Shown here in pieces: positions 36,004 to 44,076 of a stretch of 64,000 bases of DNA. The DNA lies in the NCBI RefSeq assembly GCF_018614775.1, contig NZ_JAGGOF010000014.1, positions 1 through 64,000 of the forward strand, read 5' to 3'. Source of the stretch: Pseudomonas fluorescens. Lineage in GTDB: Bacteria; Pseudomonadota; Gammaproteobacteria; Pseudomonadales; Pseudomonadaceae. Within the stretch, counting starts at the first letter, position 1, and the number at the start of each line of letters is the position of its first letter. A program made the translations under genes and the position numbers. The notes below the pieces were generated by a model. The model did no database searches, had not been told where the DNA came from, and was given only the letters and a program-made list of their open reading frames with translations.

Positions 36004-36146
36004 CAGGAATTTCTGGGGTTTTTGCAGGAAGTTTCCTTCAGCCGCCAGCGCTTTGCGTGTAGGGCCTTACTGATTTCTCACGGGTGCCTTGAGAACGTGA
36101 GGCAGGCCGGGCATGGTCAAGGTCCAGACATTCTTAAGGACAAGGA
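36004..36146 (+). promoter_or_regulatory. leader with four Rsm/CsrA-type GGA motifs
   Basis: ACAGGA (36004), GCAGGA (36025), TAAGGA (36135) and ACAAGGA (36140) lie upstream of the csrA-like gene. The last two overlap its ribosome-binding site, and ACAAGGACT is close to the CsrA/RsmA target consensus. This suggests control by Rsm proteins, possibly autoregulation. The transcription start is unknown, so the two upstream motifs may lie outside the mRNA. Confidence 0.45.
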
Positions 36147-36148
36147 CT

Positions 36149-36349
36149 ATGCTCGTACTAAGCCGTGCTGTGGGTGAATTGATTTCCATCGGTGACGATA
36201 TTTCCGTCCGCGTGCTGTCGATTACCGGCGGCACCGTGCGTTTTGGCGTGGAAGCGCCACGGCACATCGATGTACATCGCTCCGAAATCTACGAAAAGAT
36301 CCAGAAGAAGAAAGCCAACGCCCTTCGCAAGGCCTGCTCAGTCGAATAG
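36149..36349 (+). CDS. csrA: CsrA/Rsm family RNA-binding regulator (RsmI-like)
   Basis: The 66-residue product has the CsrA fold: L4, R6, GDDISVRVL and the RNA-binding C-terminal core [16 protein letters not shown] with R44 intact. It differs from canonical RsmA/RsmE (typically MLILTRRVGE-) and starts [17 protein letters not shown]. This is like the additional paralogue called RsmI in some Pseudomonas. It binds GGA motifs in mRNA leaders to control translation. The 3' end overlaps the convergent yheU-like gene by 12 bases. Confidence 0.92.
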   Translation: MLVLSRAVGELISIGDDISVRVLSITGGTVRFGVEAPRHIDVHRSEIYEKIQKKKANALRKACSVE

Positions 36350-36565
36350 GTGCTTGGGTACGTCGTGCTTGAGCATCAGCTGGCACTGCTCGCTTTCAGG
36401 GTCGAAGACGATCAGTGCCTGGCCTTTGGTCAACGCTTGCCGTACCCGTAGCACGCGGGTTTCGAGGGGCGTTTCGTCGCCGTTGTCGGTGCCGTCGCGG
36501 GTCACGAAATCCTCGATCAGGCGGGTGAGCGTGTCGACTTCCAGTTGGTCGTGGGGAATCAGCAT
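36338..36565 (-). CDS. YheU/UPF0270 family protein
   Basis: The 75-residue product begins [20 protein letters not shown] and continues VTRDGTD, the hallmark of YheU (MLIPxxxLxxxTLxxLIExFVxREGTDYG). It is soluble and of unknown function. It converges on the csrA-like gene with a 12-base overlap. Confidence 0.85.
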   Translation of the reverse strand: MLIPHDQLEVDTLTRLIEDFVTRDGTDNGDETPLETRVLRVRQALTKGQALIVFDPESEQCQLMLKHDVPKHLFD

Positions 36566-36650
36566 GGGGTACCTCGGCTAGACAATGTCGCGATGCTACG
36601 ACCAATGGGCCGTTGCGGCTAGCCTTTGGGTTTTTGTGTGGCTGTGATTA

Positions 36651-36728
36651 CGCCTTCGCGAGCAAGCCCGCTCCCACAGGTGTGCATGGCGCAGATCCAT
36701 TGTGGGAGCAGGCTTGCTCGCGAAGGCG
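36651..36728. repeat. REPIN
   Basis: CGCCTTCGCGAGCAAGCCCGCTCCCACA and TGTGGGAGCAGGCTTGCTCGCGAAGGCG face each other across a spacer of about 22 bases. It lies between the yheU-like gene and the 3' end of the M42 peptidase gene. Confidence 0.88.
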
Positions 36729-36761
36729 ATTTTCCTCACAACAACTGTCTTGAACCTGTAC

Positions 36762-37952
36762 TCAGTTGTCCGAGCGCTGCCCCAGAAGGCTATCCACCGA
36801 AGGCACCCGGGTATCGCTCTCCATCTGCGCATCGTGCTCTATCTGGTGACTGAAGCGGTCCAGCGAACCTTGGGCCGGTTGCGCGTCGCTGGCAAACACC
36901 GGTGGGCTGAGGATGTAGGCACCGAGCAAGCGACTGAGGGCGGCCAGGCTGTCGATGTGGGTGCGTTCGTAGCCATGGGTGGCATCGCAGCCGAAGGCGA
37001 GCAGGGCGGTGCGGATGTCATGGCCGGCGGTAATGGCCGAATGGGCATCGCTGAAGTAGTAGCGGAACAGGTCGCGGCGCGCCGGCAGCTCGTTTTCCTT
37101 GGCCAGTTTCAACAGGTGTCGCGACAGGTGATAGTCATAGGGGCCGCCGGAGTCCTGCATCGCCACGCTGACCGCGTGTTCACTTGAGTGCTGGCCTGGT
37201 GCGACCGGAGCGATGTCGATGCCGACGAACTCACTGACGTCCCAAGGCAAGGCGGCCGCCGCGCCGCTGCCGGTTTCTTCGGTAATGGTGAACAGCGGAT
37301 GGCAGTCGATCAACAGCTCTTCGCCGCTGTCGACAATCGCCTTGAGCGCCGCCAGCAGCGCGGCGACGCCGGCCTTGTCGTCCAAGTGGCGGGCACTGAT
37401 GTGACCGCTTTCAGTGAACTCGGGCAGGGGGTCGAAGGCCACGTAGTCGCCGATGCCCACCCCCAGGGTTTCGCAATCGGCGCGGGTGGTGCAATAGGCG
37501 TCCAGGCGCAGTTCGATGTGGTCCCAACTGATGGGCATCTCATCCACGGCGGTATTGAACGCATGCCCGGAGGCCATCAACGGCAGCACGCTGCCACGGA
37601 TCACGCCGGTGTCGGTGAACAGGCTGACCCGGCTGCCTTCGGCGAACCGGCTGGACCAGCAGCCCACCGGGGCCAGGGTCAGGCGCCCGTTGTCCTTGAT
37701 GGCCCGCACCGAGGCGCCGATGGTGTCCAGGTGTGCCGATACGGCCCGGTCGGGGCTGTTCTTGCGGCCCTTGAGGGTGGCCCGGATCGTGCCGCGGCGG
37801 GTCATTTCAAACGGTATACCCAATTCTTCAAGCCGCTCGGCGACATAACGCACGATGGTGTCGGTGAAGCCGGTAGGGCTGGGAATGGCGAGCATTTCCA
37901 GCAGGACTTTTTGCAGGTATTCGAGATTCGGTTCGGGGATCTTGCTGATCAT
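36762..37952 (-). CDS. M42 family peptidase of the NAGGN osmoprotectant system
   Basis: The 396-residue product is a M42-type metallo-aminopeptidase. The metal-site signs are AVSAHLDTIGA (His, Asp), ARHLDDKAGVAALLAAL, the ITEETGSGAAAAL glutamates and SDAHSAITAGHD. The ATG at 37952 has AGGAG 5 bases upstream; the frame is open to 38405 but overlaps ngg. Its position next to ngg and asnO matches the third gene of the N-acetylglutaminylglutamine amide cluster, where it may degrade the dipeptide. Confidence 0.9.
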   Translation of the reverse strand: MISKIPEPNLEYLQKVLLEMLAIPSPTGFTDTIVRYVAERLEELGIPFEMTRRGTIRATLKGRKNSPDRAVSAHLDTIGASVRAIKDNGRLTLAPVGCWSSRFAEGSRVSLFTDTGVIRGSVLPLMASGHAFNTAVDEMPISWDHIELRLDAYCTTRADCETLGVGIGDYVAFDPLPEFTESGHISARHLDDKAGVAALLAALKAIVDSGEELLIDCHPLFTITEETGSGAAAALPWDVSEFVGIDIAPVAPGQHSSEHAVSVAMQDSGGPYDYHLSRHLLKLAKENELPARRDLFRYYFSDAHSAITAGHDIRTALLAFGCDATHGYERTHIDSLAALSRLLGAYILSPPVFASDAQPAQGSLDRFSHQIEHDAQMESDTRVPSVDSLLGQRSDN

Positions 37953-37983
37953 GGGAACTCCTGATCGGTTGAGTACATGATCC

Positions 37984-38072
37984 TTCCCACGCTCTGCGTG
38001 GGAATGCAGCCGCTGACGCTCCGCGTCATCTGGACGCGGAGCGTCCCTTGAGGCATCACGCCGAGGTGGGAA
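37984..38072. repeat. intergenic repeat, TTCCCACGCTCTGCGTGGGAA family
   Basis: Two adjacent hairpins: TTCCCACGCtctGCGTGGGAA, and GACGCTCCGCGTC with a later GGACGCGGAGCGTCC, ending in GTGGGAA. A related copy in the opposite order lies at 43963-44005. It occupies most of the gap between the M42 peptidase and ngg genes. Confidence 0.8.
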
Positions 38073-38094
38073 CGATCGGTACACTACAAAAGCG

Positions 38095-39840
38095 TCAGGC
38101 CACCGCCTGGCTATGGGGAAACAACAGGTCCACAAAGCGTTCTGCGGTGGGTTGCGGTTCGTGGTTGGCCAGGCCCGCGCGTTCGTTGGCTTCAATGAAC
38201 ACGTAGTCGGGCTGATCGGCCGCAGGCACCAGCAGGTCAAGGCCGACCATGGGAATGTCCAACGCCCGGGCGGCGCGTACCGCCGCGTCGGCCAGGGTCG
38301 GATGAAGGATGCCGGTGACGTCCTCCAACACCCCGCCCGTATGCAGGTTCGCCGTACGCCGTACGAACAGGTGTTCCCCGGCTGGCAGGACGCTGTCGTA
38401 GTCAAAGCCTGCCGCTTTCAGCGTACGTTCGGTCTCGGCGTCCATCGGGATTTTGCTTTCGCCGCCTGTGGCAGCCTGGCGCCGACGGCTCTGGGCTTCG
38501 ATCAGTGCGCCGATGGTGTGCTGACCGTCGCCGATCACTTCGGCCGGGCGCCGGATGGCCGCCGCCACCACGTCAAAGCCGATCACCAGGATCCGCAGGT
38601 CCAGCCCTTCGTGGAAGCTCTCCAGCAGCACCTGGCTGTCGAACTGCCGCGCCGCTTCGATGGCGTTCTGCACGTCTTCGATAGTGCGCAGATCCACCGC
38701 CACGCCCTGGCCCTGTTCACCGTCCAGGGGCTTGACCACGACGCGCTCGTGCTCATCGAGAAACGCCAGGTTGTCGTCGGCATTGCCTGCCAGCTGTTGC
38801 GCCGGCAGGTTCAGGCCGGCGTTTTTCAGCACGTTGTGGGTCAGGCTTTTGTTCTGGCACAAGGTCATGCTGATGGCGCTGGTCAGGTCGCTCAGGGATT
38901 CGCGGCAACGCACCCGGCGGCTGCCATGGACCAGGGTGAACAAGCCGGCTTCGGCATCGTCCACCTGGACTTCGATGCCGCGACGGTGGGCTTCCTCGAC
39001 AATGATCCGCGCATAGGGATTGAATTGCGCCTCCGGGCCCGGGCCGAGGAACAGCGGCTGGTTGATGCCGTTCTTGCGTTTGATGGCGAATGTCGAGAGG
39101 TTGCGAAAGCCAAGCTTGGCGTAGAGGTTTTTCGCCTGGCGATTGTCGTGCAACACCGACAGGTCGAGGTAGCTCAGGCCGCGGCTCATGAAATGCTCGA
39201 TAAGGTGCCGCACCAGCACTTCACCCACGCCGGGCCGGGAGCATTGCGGATCCACGGCAAGGCACCAGAGGCTGCTGCCGTTTTCCGGATCGTTGAAGGC
39301 TTTCTGGTGATTGAGGCCCATGACGCTGCCGATCACCGCACCGGTGTCGTCGTCTTCGGCCAGCCAGTACACCGGGCCGCCCTCATGGCGCGGGGTCAGC
39401 CGTTGCGGATCGATGGGCAGCATGCCCCGGGCCTGATAAAGCTGGTTGATGGCTTGCCAATCGGTATCGCTTTGGGCGCGGCGAATGCGAAAGCCACGGA
39501 ACACCCGCGTGGCCTGGCGATAGTCGCTGAACCACAGGCGCAGGGTGTCGGACGGGTCGAGGAACAGATTCGCCGGTTCCAGTCCCAATACTTGCTGGGG
39601 CGCGGCGACGTACAAGGCAATGTCGCGCTCGCCGGACTGCTCATTGAGCAGTTCCTGGGCCAGGCAGGCCGGGTCTGGAAAGGTGTGGCCGATCAGCAGT
39701 CGGCCCCAGCCGCAATGCACCGCGATCGGGTCGGCGCCCAAAGTGCTGCCATCTTCGGCCAGGCGTGCCTGCAAGCGTTCATAGGAAGGCGCCTGGCCGC
39801 GCAAAAGGCGCTGGTTGTGGACGGTAGGGTGGGGTTTCAT
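38095..39840 (-). CDS. ngg: N-acetylglutaminylglutamine synthetase
   Basis: The 581-residue product fuses a GNAT acetyltransferase domain (about 115-265; SLWCLAVDPQCSRPGVGEVLVRHL) to an ATP-grasp ligase domain (about 300-570; RVVVKPLDGEQGQGVAVDL, FIEANERAGLANHE). It makes the N-acetylated glutamine dipeptide of the osmoprotectant NAGGN. The ATG is 3 bases after the asnO stop. The C-terminal ATP-grasp half resembles cyanophycin synthetase ligases. Confidence 0.92.
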   Translation of the reverse strand: MKPHPTVHNQRLLRGQAPSYERLQARLAEDGSTLGADPIAVHCGWGRLLIGHTFPDPACLAQELLNEQSGERDIALYVAAPQQVLGLEPANLFLDPSDTLRLWFSDYRQATRVFRGFRIRRAQSDTDWQAINQLYQARGMLPIDPQRLTPRHEGGPVYWLAEDDDTGAVIGSVMGLNHQKAFNDPENGSSLWCLAVDPQCSRPGVGEVLVRHLIEHFMSRGLSYLDLSVLHDNRQAKNLYAKLGFRNLSTFAIKRKNGINQPLFLGPGPEAQFNPYARIIVEEAHRRGIEVQVDDAEAGLFTLVHGSRRVRCRESLSDLTSAISMTLCQNKSLTHNVLKNAGLNLPAQQLAGNADDNLAFLDEHERVVVKPLDGEQGQGVAVDLRTIEDVQNAIEAARQFDSQVLLESFHEGLDLRILVIGFDVVAAAIRRPAEVIGDGQHTIGALIEAQSRRRQAATGGESKIPMDAETERTLKAAGFDYDSVLPAGEHLFVRRTANLHTGGVLEDVTGILHPTLADAAVRAARALDIPMVGLDLLVPAADQPDYVFIEANERAGLANHEPQPTAERFVDLLFPHSQAVA

Positions 39841-39843
39841 CAA

Positions 39844-41616
39844 TCAGATTCCTTGCTCGCTGAGCCACAGGTTCAGCGCCGCCAGTTGCCACAGCCGTGA
39901 GCCGCGCAACGGGGTGAGTTGGCCATTGGGGTCGGTGAGCAGACGGTCGAGCATTGCCGGTTGAAACAGGCCGCGATCCTGGCTCGGATCCAGCAGCAGT
40001 TCGCGGACCCAGGCCAGCGTGTCACCTTCCAGGTGTTTGAGACCCGGCACCGGGAAATAGCCTTTCTTGCGATCGATCACCTCGCCGGGGATCACCCGTC
40101 GGGCGGCTTCCTTGAGCACCTGCTTGCCGCCGTCGGGCAGCTTGAACTTCGCCGGGACCCGGGCCGAAAGTTCCACCAGTCGGTAGTCGAGGAACGGCGT
40201 GCGTGCTTCCAGGCCCCAGGCCATGGTCATGTTGTCGACGCGCTTGACCGGGTCGTCCACCAGCATCACCGTGCTGTCCAGGCGCAGGGCCTTGTCGACC
40301 GCGGCATCGGCGCCCGGTTGGGCGAAATGCTCCTTGACGAAGTCGCCGGCGGCGTCGTTGGCCGTCAGCCATTTCGGTTGCACGGTGGTGGCGTATTCCT
40401 CGTAGCTGCGGTCGAAGAACGCGGCGCGATAGGCCGCGTAGGGATCGCTGGCGCCGTCCACTTGCGGGTACCAGTGGTAGCCGGCGAACAGCTCGTCGGC
40501 GCCCTGGCCGCTTTGCACCACTTTGCAGTGCTTGGCCACTTCCCGCGACAGCAGGTAAAAGGCGATGCAGTCGTGGCTGACCATCGGTTCGCTCATGGCA
40601 CGGAAGGCCGCCGGCAGTTGTTCGATGATCTCTTTTTCGTCGATGCGCAACTGGTGATGGCGCGTGCCGTAGTGCTTGGCGATCAGGTCCGAATACTGGA
40701 ACTCGTCTCCGCGCTCGCCGCCGGCATCCTGGAAGCCGATGGAGAAGGTCGACAAGTCTTCCACGCCGACTTCCCGCAACAGCCCCACCAACATGCTCGA
40801 ATCCACACCACCCGATAGCAGCACGCCGACATCCACGGCGGCTCGCTGGCGAATGGCGACCGCTTCGCGGGTGCTGTCGAGCACGCGGTCGACCCAGTCT
40901 TCCAGGTTGAGATTCTGCTCATCGGCGCGGGGGCCGTAGGGCAGGGTCCACCAGGTTTTCTGCTCGGTGCTGCCGTCGGCTTCTACGCGCATCCAGGTGG
41001 CGGGCGGCAGCTTTTCAACGCCGGCCAGCAAGGTGCGTGGCGCCGGGACCACCGCATGGAAATTCAAGTAATGGTTGAGGGCCACCGGGTCGAGCATCGG
41101 GCTGATGTCACCGCCCTTGAGCAGCGCCGGCAGCGCCGAGGCGAAGCGCAAGCGCTGGCCGGTGCGCGACAGGTACAGCGGCTTGACGCCGAGGCGGTCG
41201 CGGGCGATGAACAGCCGCTTGGCGTCCCGCTCCCAGATGGCGAAGGCAAACATGCCGTTGAGCTTGGGCAGCAGTGCTTCGCCCCAGGCATGGTAGCCCT
41301 TGAGCAGCACTTCGGTGTCGCCGCCGGAATGAAACGCGTAGCCCAGCGCTTCCAGTTCGACGCGCAATTCGGGGAAGTTGTAGATCGCACCGTTGAACGC
41401 CAGGGACAGGCCCAGTTGATTGTCGATCATCGGCTGCGCCGAGCCATCGGACAGGTCCATGATTTTCAGGCGACGATGGCCCAGGGCAATCGGCCCCTGG
41501 CTATGAAACCCCCAGGCATCAGGGCCGCGAGGGGCCAGGTGATGGGTGATTCGCTCTACGGCCGCAAGATCCGCAGGTTGTTGATCGAAACGTAATTCTC
41601 CAGCTAATCCGCACAT
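39844..41616 (-). CDS. asnO: N-acetylglutaminylglutamine amidotransferase (asparagine synthetase family)
   Basis: The 590-residue product has an N-terminal class II glutaminase domain beginning MCGLAGE (catalytic Cys2) and an asparagine-synthetase domain with the PP-loop VLLSGGVDSSMLVGLL. In the NAGGN pathway it amidates the dipeptide. AAGGA lies 4-5 bases before the ATG. ngg follows directly. Osmotic induction is expected, but no promoter could be recognised. Confidence 0.92.
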   Translation of the reverse strand: MCGLAGELRFDQQPADLAAVERITHHLAPRGPDAWGFHSQGPIALGHRRLKIMDLSDGSAQPMIDNQLGLSLAFNGAIYNFPELRVELEALGYAFHSGGDTEVLLKGYHAWGEALLPKLNGMFAFAIWERDAKRLFIARDRLGVKPLYLSRTGQRLRFASALPALLKGGDISPMLDPVALNHYLNFHAVVPAPRTLLAGVEKLPPATWMRVEADGSTEQKTWWTLPYGPRADEQNLNLEDWVDRVLDSTREAVAIRQRAAVDVGVLLSGGVDSSMLVGLLREVGVEDLSTFSIGFQDAGGERGDEFQYSDLIAKHYGTRHHQLRIDEKEIIEQLPAAFRAMSEPMVSHDCIAFYLLSREVAKHCKVVQSGQGADELFAGYHWYPQVDGASDPYAAYRAAFFDRSYEEYATTVQPKWLTANDAAGDFVKEHFAQPGADAAVDKALRLDSTVMLVDDPVKRVDNMTMAWGLEARTPFLDYRLVELSARVPAKFKLPDGGKQVLKEAARRVIPGEVIDRKKGYFPVPGLKHLEGDTLAWVRELLLDPSQDRGLFQPAMLDRLLTDPNGQLTPLRGSRLWQLAALNLWLSEQGI

Positions 41617-41780
41617 AAGTCCTTACCGGTTTTTCCGTTGGGGAGGGGTCAAACAGATGCGCCAAAAATGGCGTCTACCCTGAAACTGACCGGGGGGATT
41701 GCTGTGAGTTTTAGATCGATGCGTTATAAGCCGACAAGTGGGTGCCGTTGGGTTGCCTTATCACCCAAGGCATGCGGAAC

Positions 41781-41870
41781 CTGTGGGAGCGAGCCTGCTC
41801 GCGATAGCGGTGGGTCAGCTAACTCATGCGCCACTGATTTACCGCTATCGCGAGCAGGCTCGCTCCCACA
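41781..41870. repeat. REPIN
   Basis: CTGTGGGAGCGAGCCTGCTCGCGATAGCGG is mirrored by CCGCTATCGCGAGCAGGCTCGCTCCCACA. It fills the middle of the 310-base gap between asnO and mnmC. No gene or clear promoter was seen in the remainder. Confidence 0.9.
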
Positions 41871-41926
41871 TTGGATCTTCCACATTGGATCTCCCATATT
41901 GGGTTGTGGTGTGGGGTTGGGGTGTG

Positions 41927-43909
41927 TCAGGCCTTGCCCCGGATCAGCGCCCGCAAGGCAAACCGGTTCGGGTGGCAGGCTTCGGCCACGCTTCGCGGCA
42001 GCGGTAGAGGTTCATTGTCGAGCCAGGCGGCGATCAATTCGCCCGACAGCGGGGCGGTGATCAGGCCGCGAGAACCGTGGCCGCTATTGATGTACAAACC
42101 GTCGAGCCAGGGGCAAAGGCTGTCCGGGACCTGGCGCGCGTCTTTGCTCAGGGCCTGGTAGGCCTCGTTGAATCCCCGACTGTCAGCCAGCGGCCCGACT
42201 ATCGGCAGATAGTCCGGGCTGGTGCAGCGAAACGCCGCGCGCCCTTCGAGCCGTTGCGGGTCGAGGGTCGTCGCGCCCAGGCGGTCCAGCAGGTCCACGG
42301 AGATCTCTTCAAGCATCTGCAGGTTACCGGCGTGTTCGGCAGCGGTGGGGGTCAGGTCGTCATTGGTGAAATCGAAGCTGGCGCCCAGGGTGTGTTCACC
42401 CAGGCGCGACGGCGCTACGTAGCCTTCGGCGCAGACCACCGTCGCCAGGCTCTGGCTGCGTGCGGTTTGCGGCAGGCGGGTGATTTGTCCGCGAATGCGC
42501 TTGAGGGGCAGATCGGCAGCCGATTCGAAACGTTTGATCTCGGCGGCACTGGCGAGGATCACCACGGGCGCACTGGCCAGGCAGCGTTCGCCGTCCCATG
42601 CTTGCCATTGGTCATCGATGCGGCGCAGTTCCAGTACTTCATGATGCGGTTGCACATCAATCGTCGCCCCCGAGGCTTGCCAGCGACACAACGCCGGCGG
42701 ATGCACCCAACCCCCTTCGGGATAAAACAGCCCGCCGCAGGCCACGCTGATCCCGGATTGAACCTGCGCCTCTGGCTGATTCAGGATGTACAGCAGATCG
42801 CGTGGAAACGCCTCGGCCAGTTGCGCCTGGCGCTCGGCTTCCTTGCGGTTGAAAGCCAGTTGCAAGACCCCGCAGCCGTCCCAGTCAACGCCCCGTTGCA
42901 AGTGCTCCAGCATTCGTCGCGTGTAGCCGAAGCCGCTGAGAATCATCTGCGACAAGGCGGTGCCGTGGGCGGACAACTTGAGGTACAGCACACCCTGCGG
43001 GTTGCCGGAAGCCTCTTCGGCCAACCCCGCGTGACGTTCCAACAGCGTCACCTGCCAGCCCCGGGCGGCAAGGCTCGCTGCGCTGGCACAGCCGGCCAGG
43101 CCACCACCGATGACCAGTGCCCGCCGTTCGCCGGTGAGCGAAGCGGGGCGGGCGTACCAGGGTTTTGCCGTGGCCGGCGCCGGTGCTTGCTCCGGCCAGC
43201 CGAGGAACACCCCGCGCAGGATTTCCCACTTATGGCCGATGCCCGGCGTGCGCTTCATTTTGAAGCCCGCCGCGTTCAACAACCGCCGTACCCAGCCGGT
43301 GCTGGTGAAGGTGCTGAGGGTCGACCCGGGTGCCGCCAGCCGTGCCAGTTCGGCAAACAGTTCGGCGGTCCACATCTCGGGGTTCTTGGCCGGCGCGAAA
43401 CCGTCGAGGAACCAGGCATCGATCTGGGCATCCAGTTGTGGCAACTGCTCCAGCGCGTCGCCGATCAACAGGGTCAGCGTCACGCGCCCGTTCGCCAAGG
43501 CCAGGCGTTGGAAACCCTGGTGGATGGCAACGTACTGCTCCAGCAATTGATCCGCTTGTGATTTCAGTGGCGGCCACAGGGCCAAGGCTCGCTCCAGGTC
43601 CTCGCGGCTCAAGGGGTATTTCTCGACGCTGACAAAATGCAGCCGCGCCCCGACGGGTGCGCATTGTTCAAACAGTTGCCAGGCGCAAAGGAAGTTCAGG
43701 CCGGTGCCAAACCCGGTTTCGCCGATCACCAGGCGCCCATCGTGGGGCAGCGCGGCGAAACGCTCGGCCAGGTTGTTCTGTTCAAGGAACACGTAACGGG
43801 TTTCATCCAGCCCCGACCGGTCGGAAAAATACACATCGTCGAACACCCGCGAGCGCGGGCGACCCTGGTCATCCCAGTCGAGTTGGGCGTGTTGCTGGAT
43901 GGGCGTCAT
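41927..43909 (-). CDS. mnmC: bifunctional tRNA U34 modification enzyme MnmC
   Basis: MnmC completes 5-methylaminomethyl-2-thiouridine at tRNA position 34. The 660-residue product has an N-terminal SAM methyltransferase domain (VIGETGFGTGLNFLCAW; DAWFLDGFAPAKNPEMW). The C-terminal FAD oxidoreductase domain (from about 265) has the dinucleotide motif ALVIGGGLAGCASAASLAARG. Both halves look intact and the length is normal. Confidence 0.95.
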   Translation of the reverse strand: MTPIQQHAQLDWDDQGRPRSRVFDDVYFSDRSGLDETRYVFLEQNNLAERFAALPHDGRLVIGETGFGTGLNFLCAWQLFEQCAPVGARLHFVSVEKYPLSREDLERALALWPPLKSQADQLLEQYVAIHQGFQRLALANGRVTLTLLIGDALEQLPQLDAQIDAWFLDGFAPAKNPEMWTAELFAELARLAAPGSTLSTFTSTGWVRRLLNAAGFKMKRTPGIGHKWEILRGVFLGWPEQAPAPATAKPWYARPASLTGERRALVIGGGLAGCASAASLAARGWQVTLLERHAGLAEEASGNPQGVLYLKLSAHGTALSQMILSGFGYTRRMLEHLQRGVDWDGCGVLQLAFNRKEAERQAQLAEAFPRDLLYILNQPEAQVQSGISVACGGLFYPEGGWVHPPALCRWQASGATIDVQPHHEVLELRRIDDQWQAWDGERCLASAPVVILASAAEIKRFESAADLPLKRIRGQITRLPQTARSQSLATVVCAEGYVAPSRLGEHTLGASFDFTNDDLTPTAAEHAGNLQMLEEISVDLLDRLGATTLDPQRLEGRAAFRCTSPDYLPIVGPLADSRGFNEAYQALSKDARQVPDSLCPWLDGLYINSGHGSRGLITAPLSGELIAAWLDNEPLPLPRSVAEACHPNRFALRALIRGKA

Positions 43910-43962
43910 GGCGGGCTCGGTGAAAACTGGGTGACCATTCTAGCTGATCCGGAAAGCCGAAA

Positions 43963-44005
43963 ACGCGGAGCGTCCGTAGACGCATGCCCACGCAGAGCGT
44001 GGGAA
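43963..44005. repeat. intergenic repeat related to 37984-38072
   Basis: ACGCGGAGCGTCCG followed by GCCCACGCAGAGCGTGGGAA, the same two hairpin motifs as in the other copy but in the opposite order. It lies in the divergent gap between mnmC and pap. Confidence 0.7.
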
Positions 44006-44076
44006 TACTCCGGGCAGGGCTACACCTGGCGGTATCCAATCCGCTAGTCTTGATTGATCCTTGGAGGGAGTAGCCC

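Noticed and set aside
36015..36027. CTGGGGTTTTTGC as a sigma-54 promoter for the Rsm paralogue
   Set aside because: GG and GC are not separated by 10 bases, so the spacing is incompatible with sigma-54.
38095..38405. N-terminal extension of the M42 peptidase into ngg
   Set aside because: It would overlap ngg by about 310 bases; the ATG at 37952 has a strong AGGAG site and a standard N-terminus.
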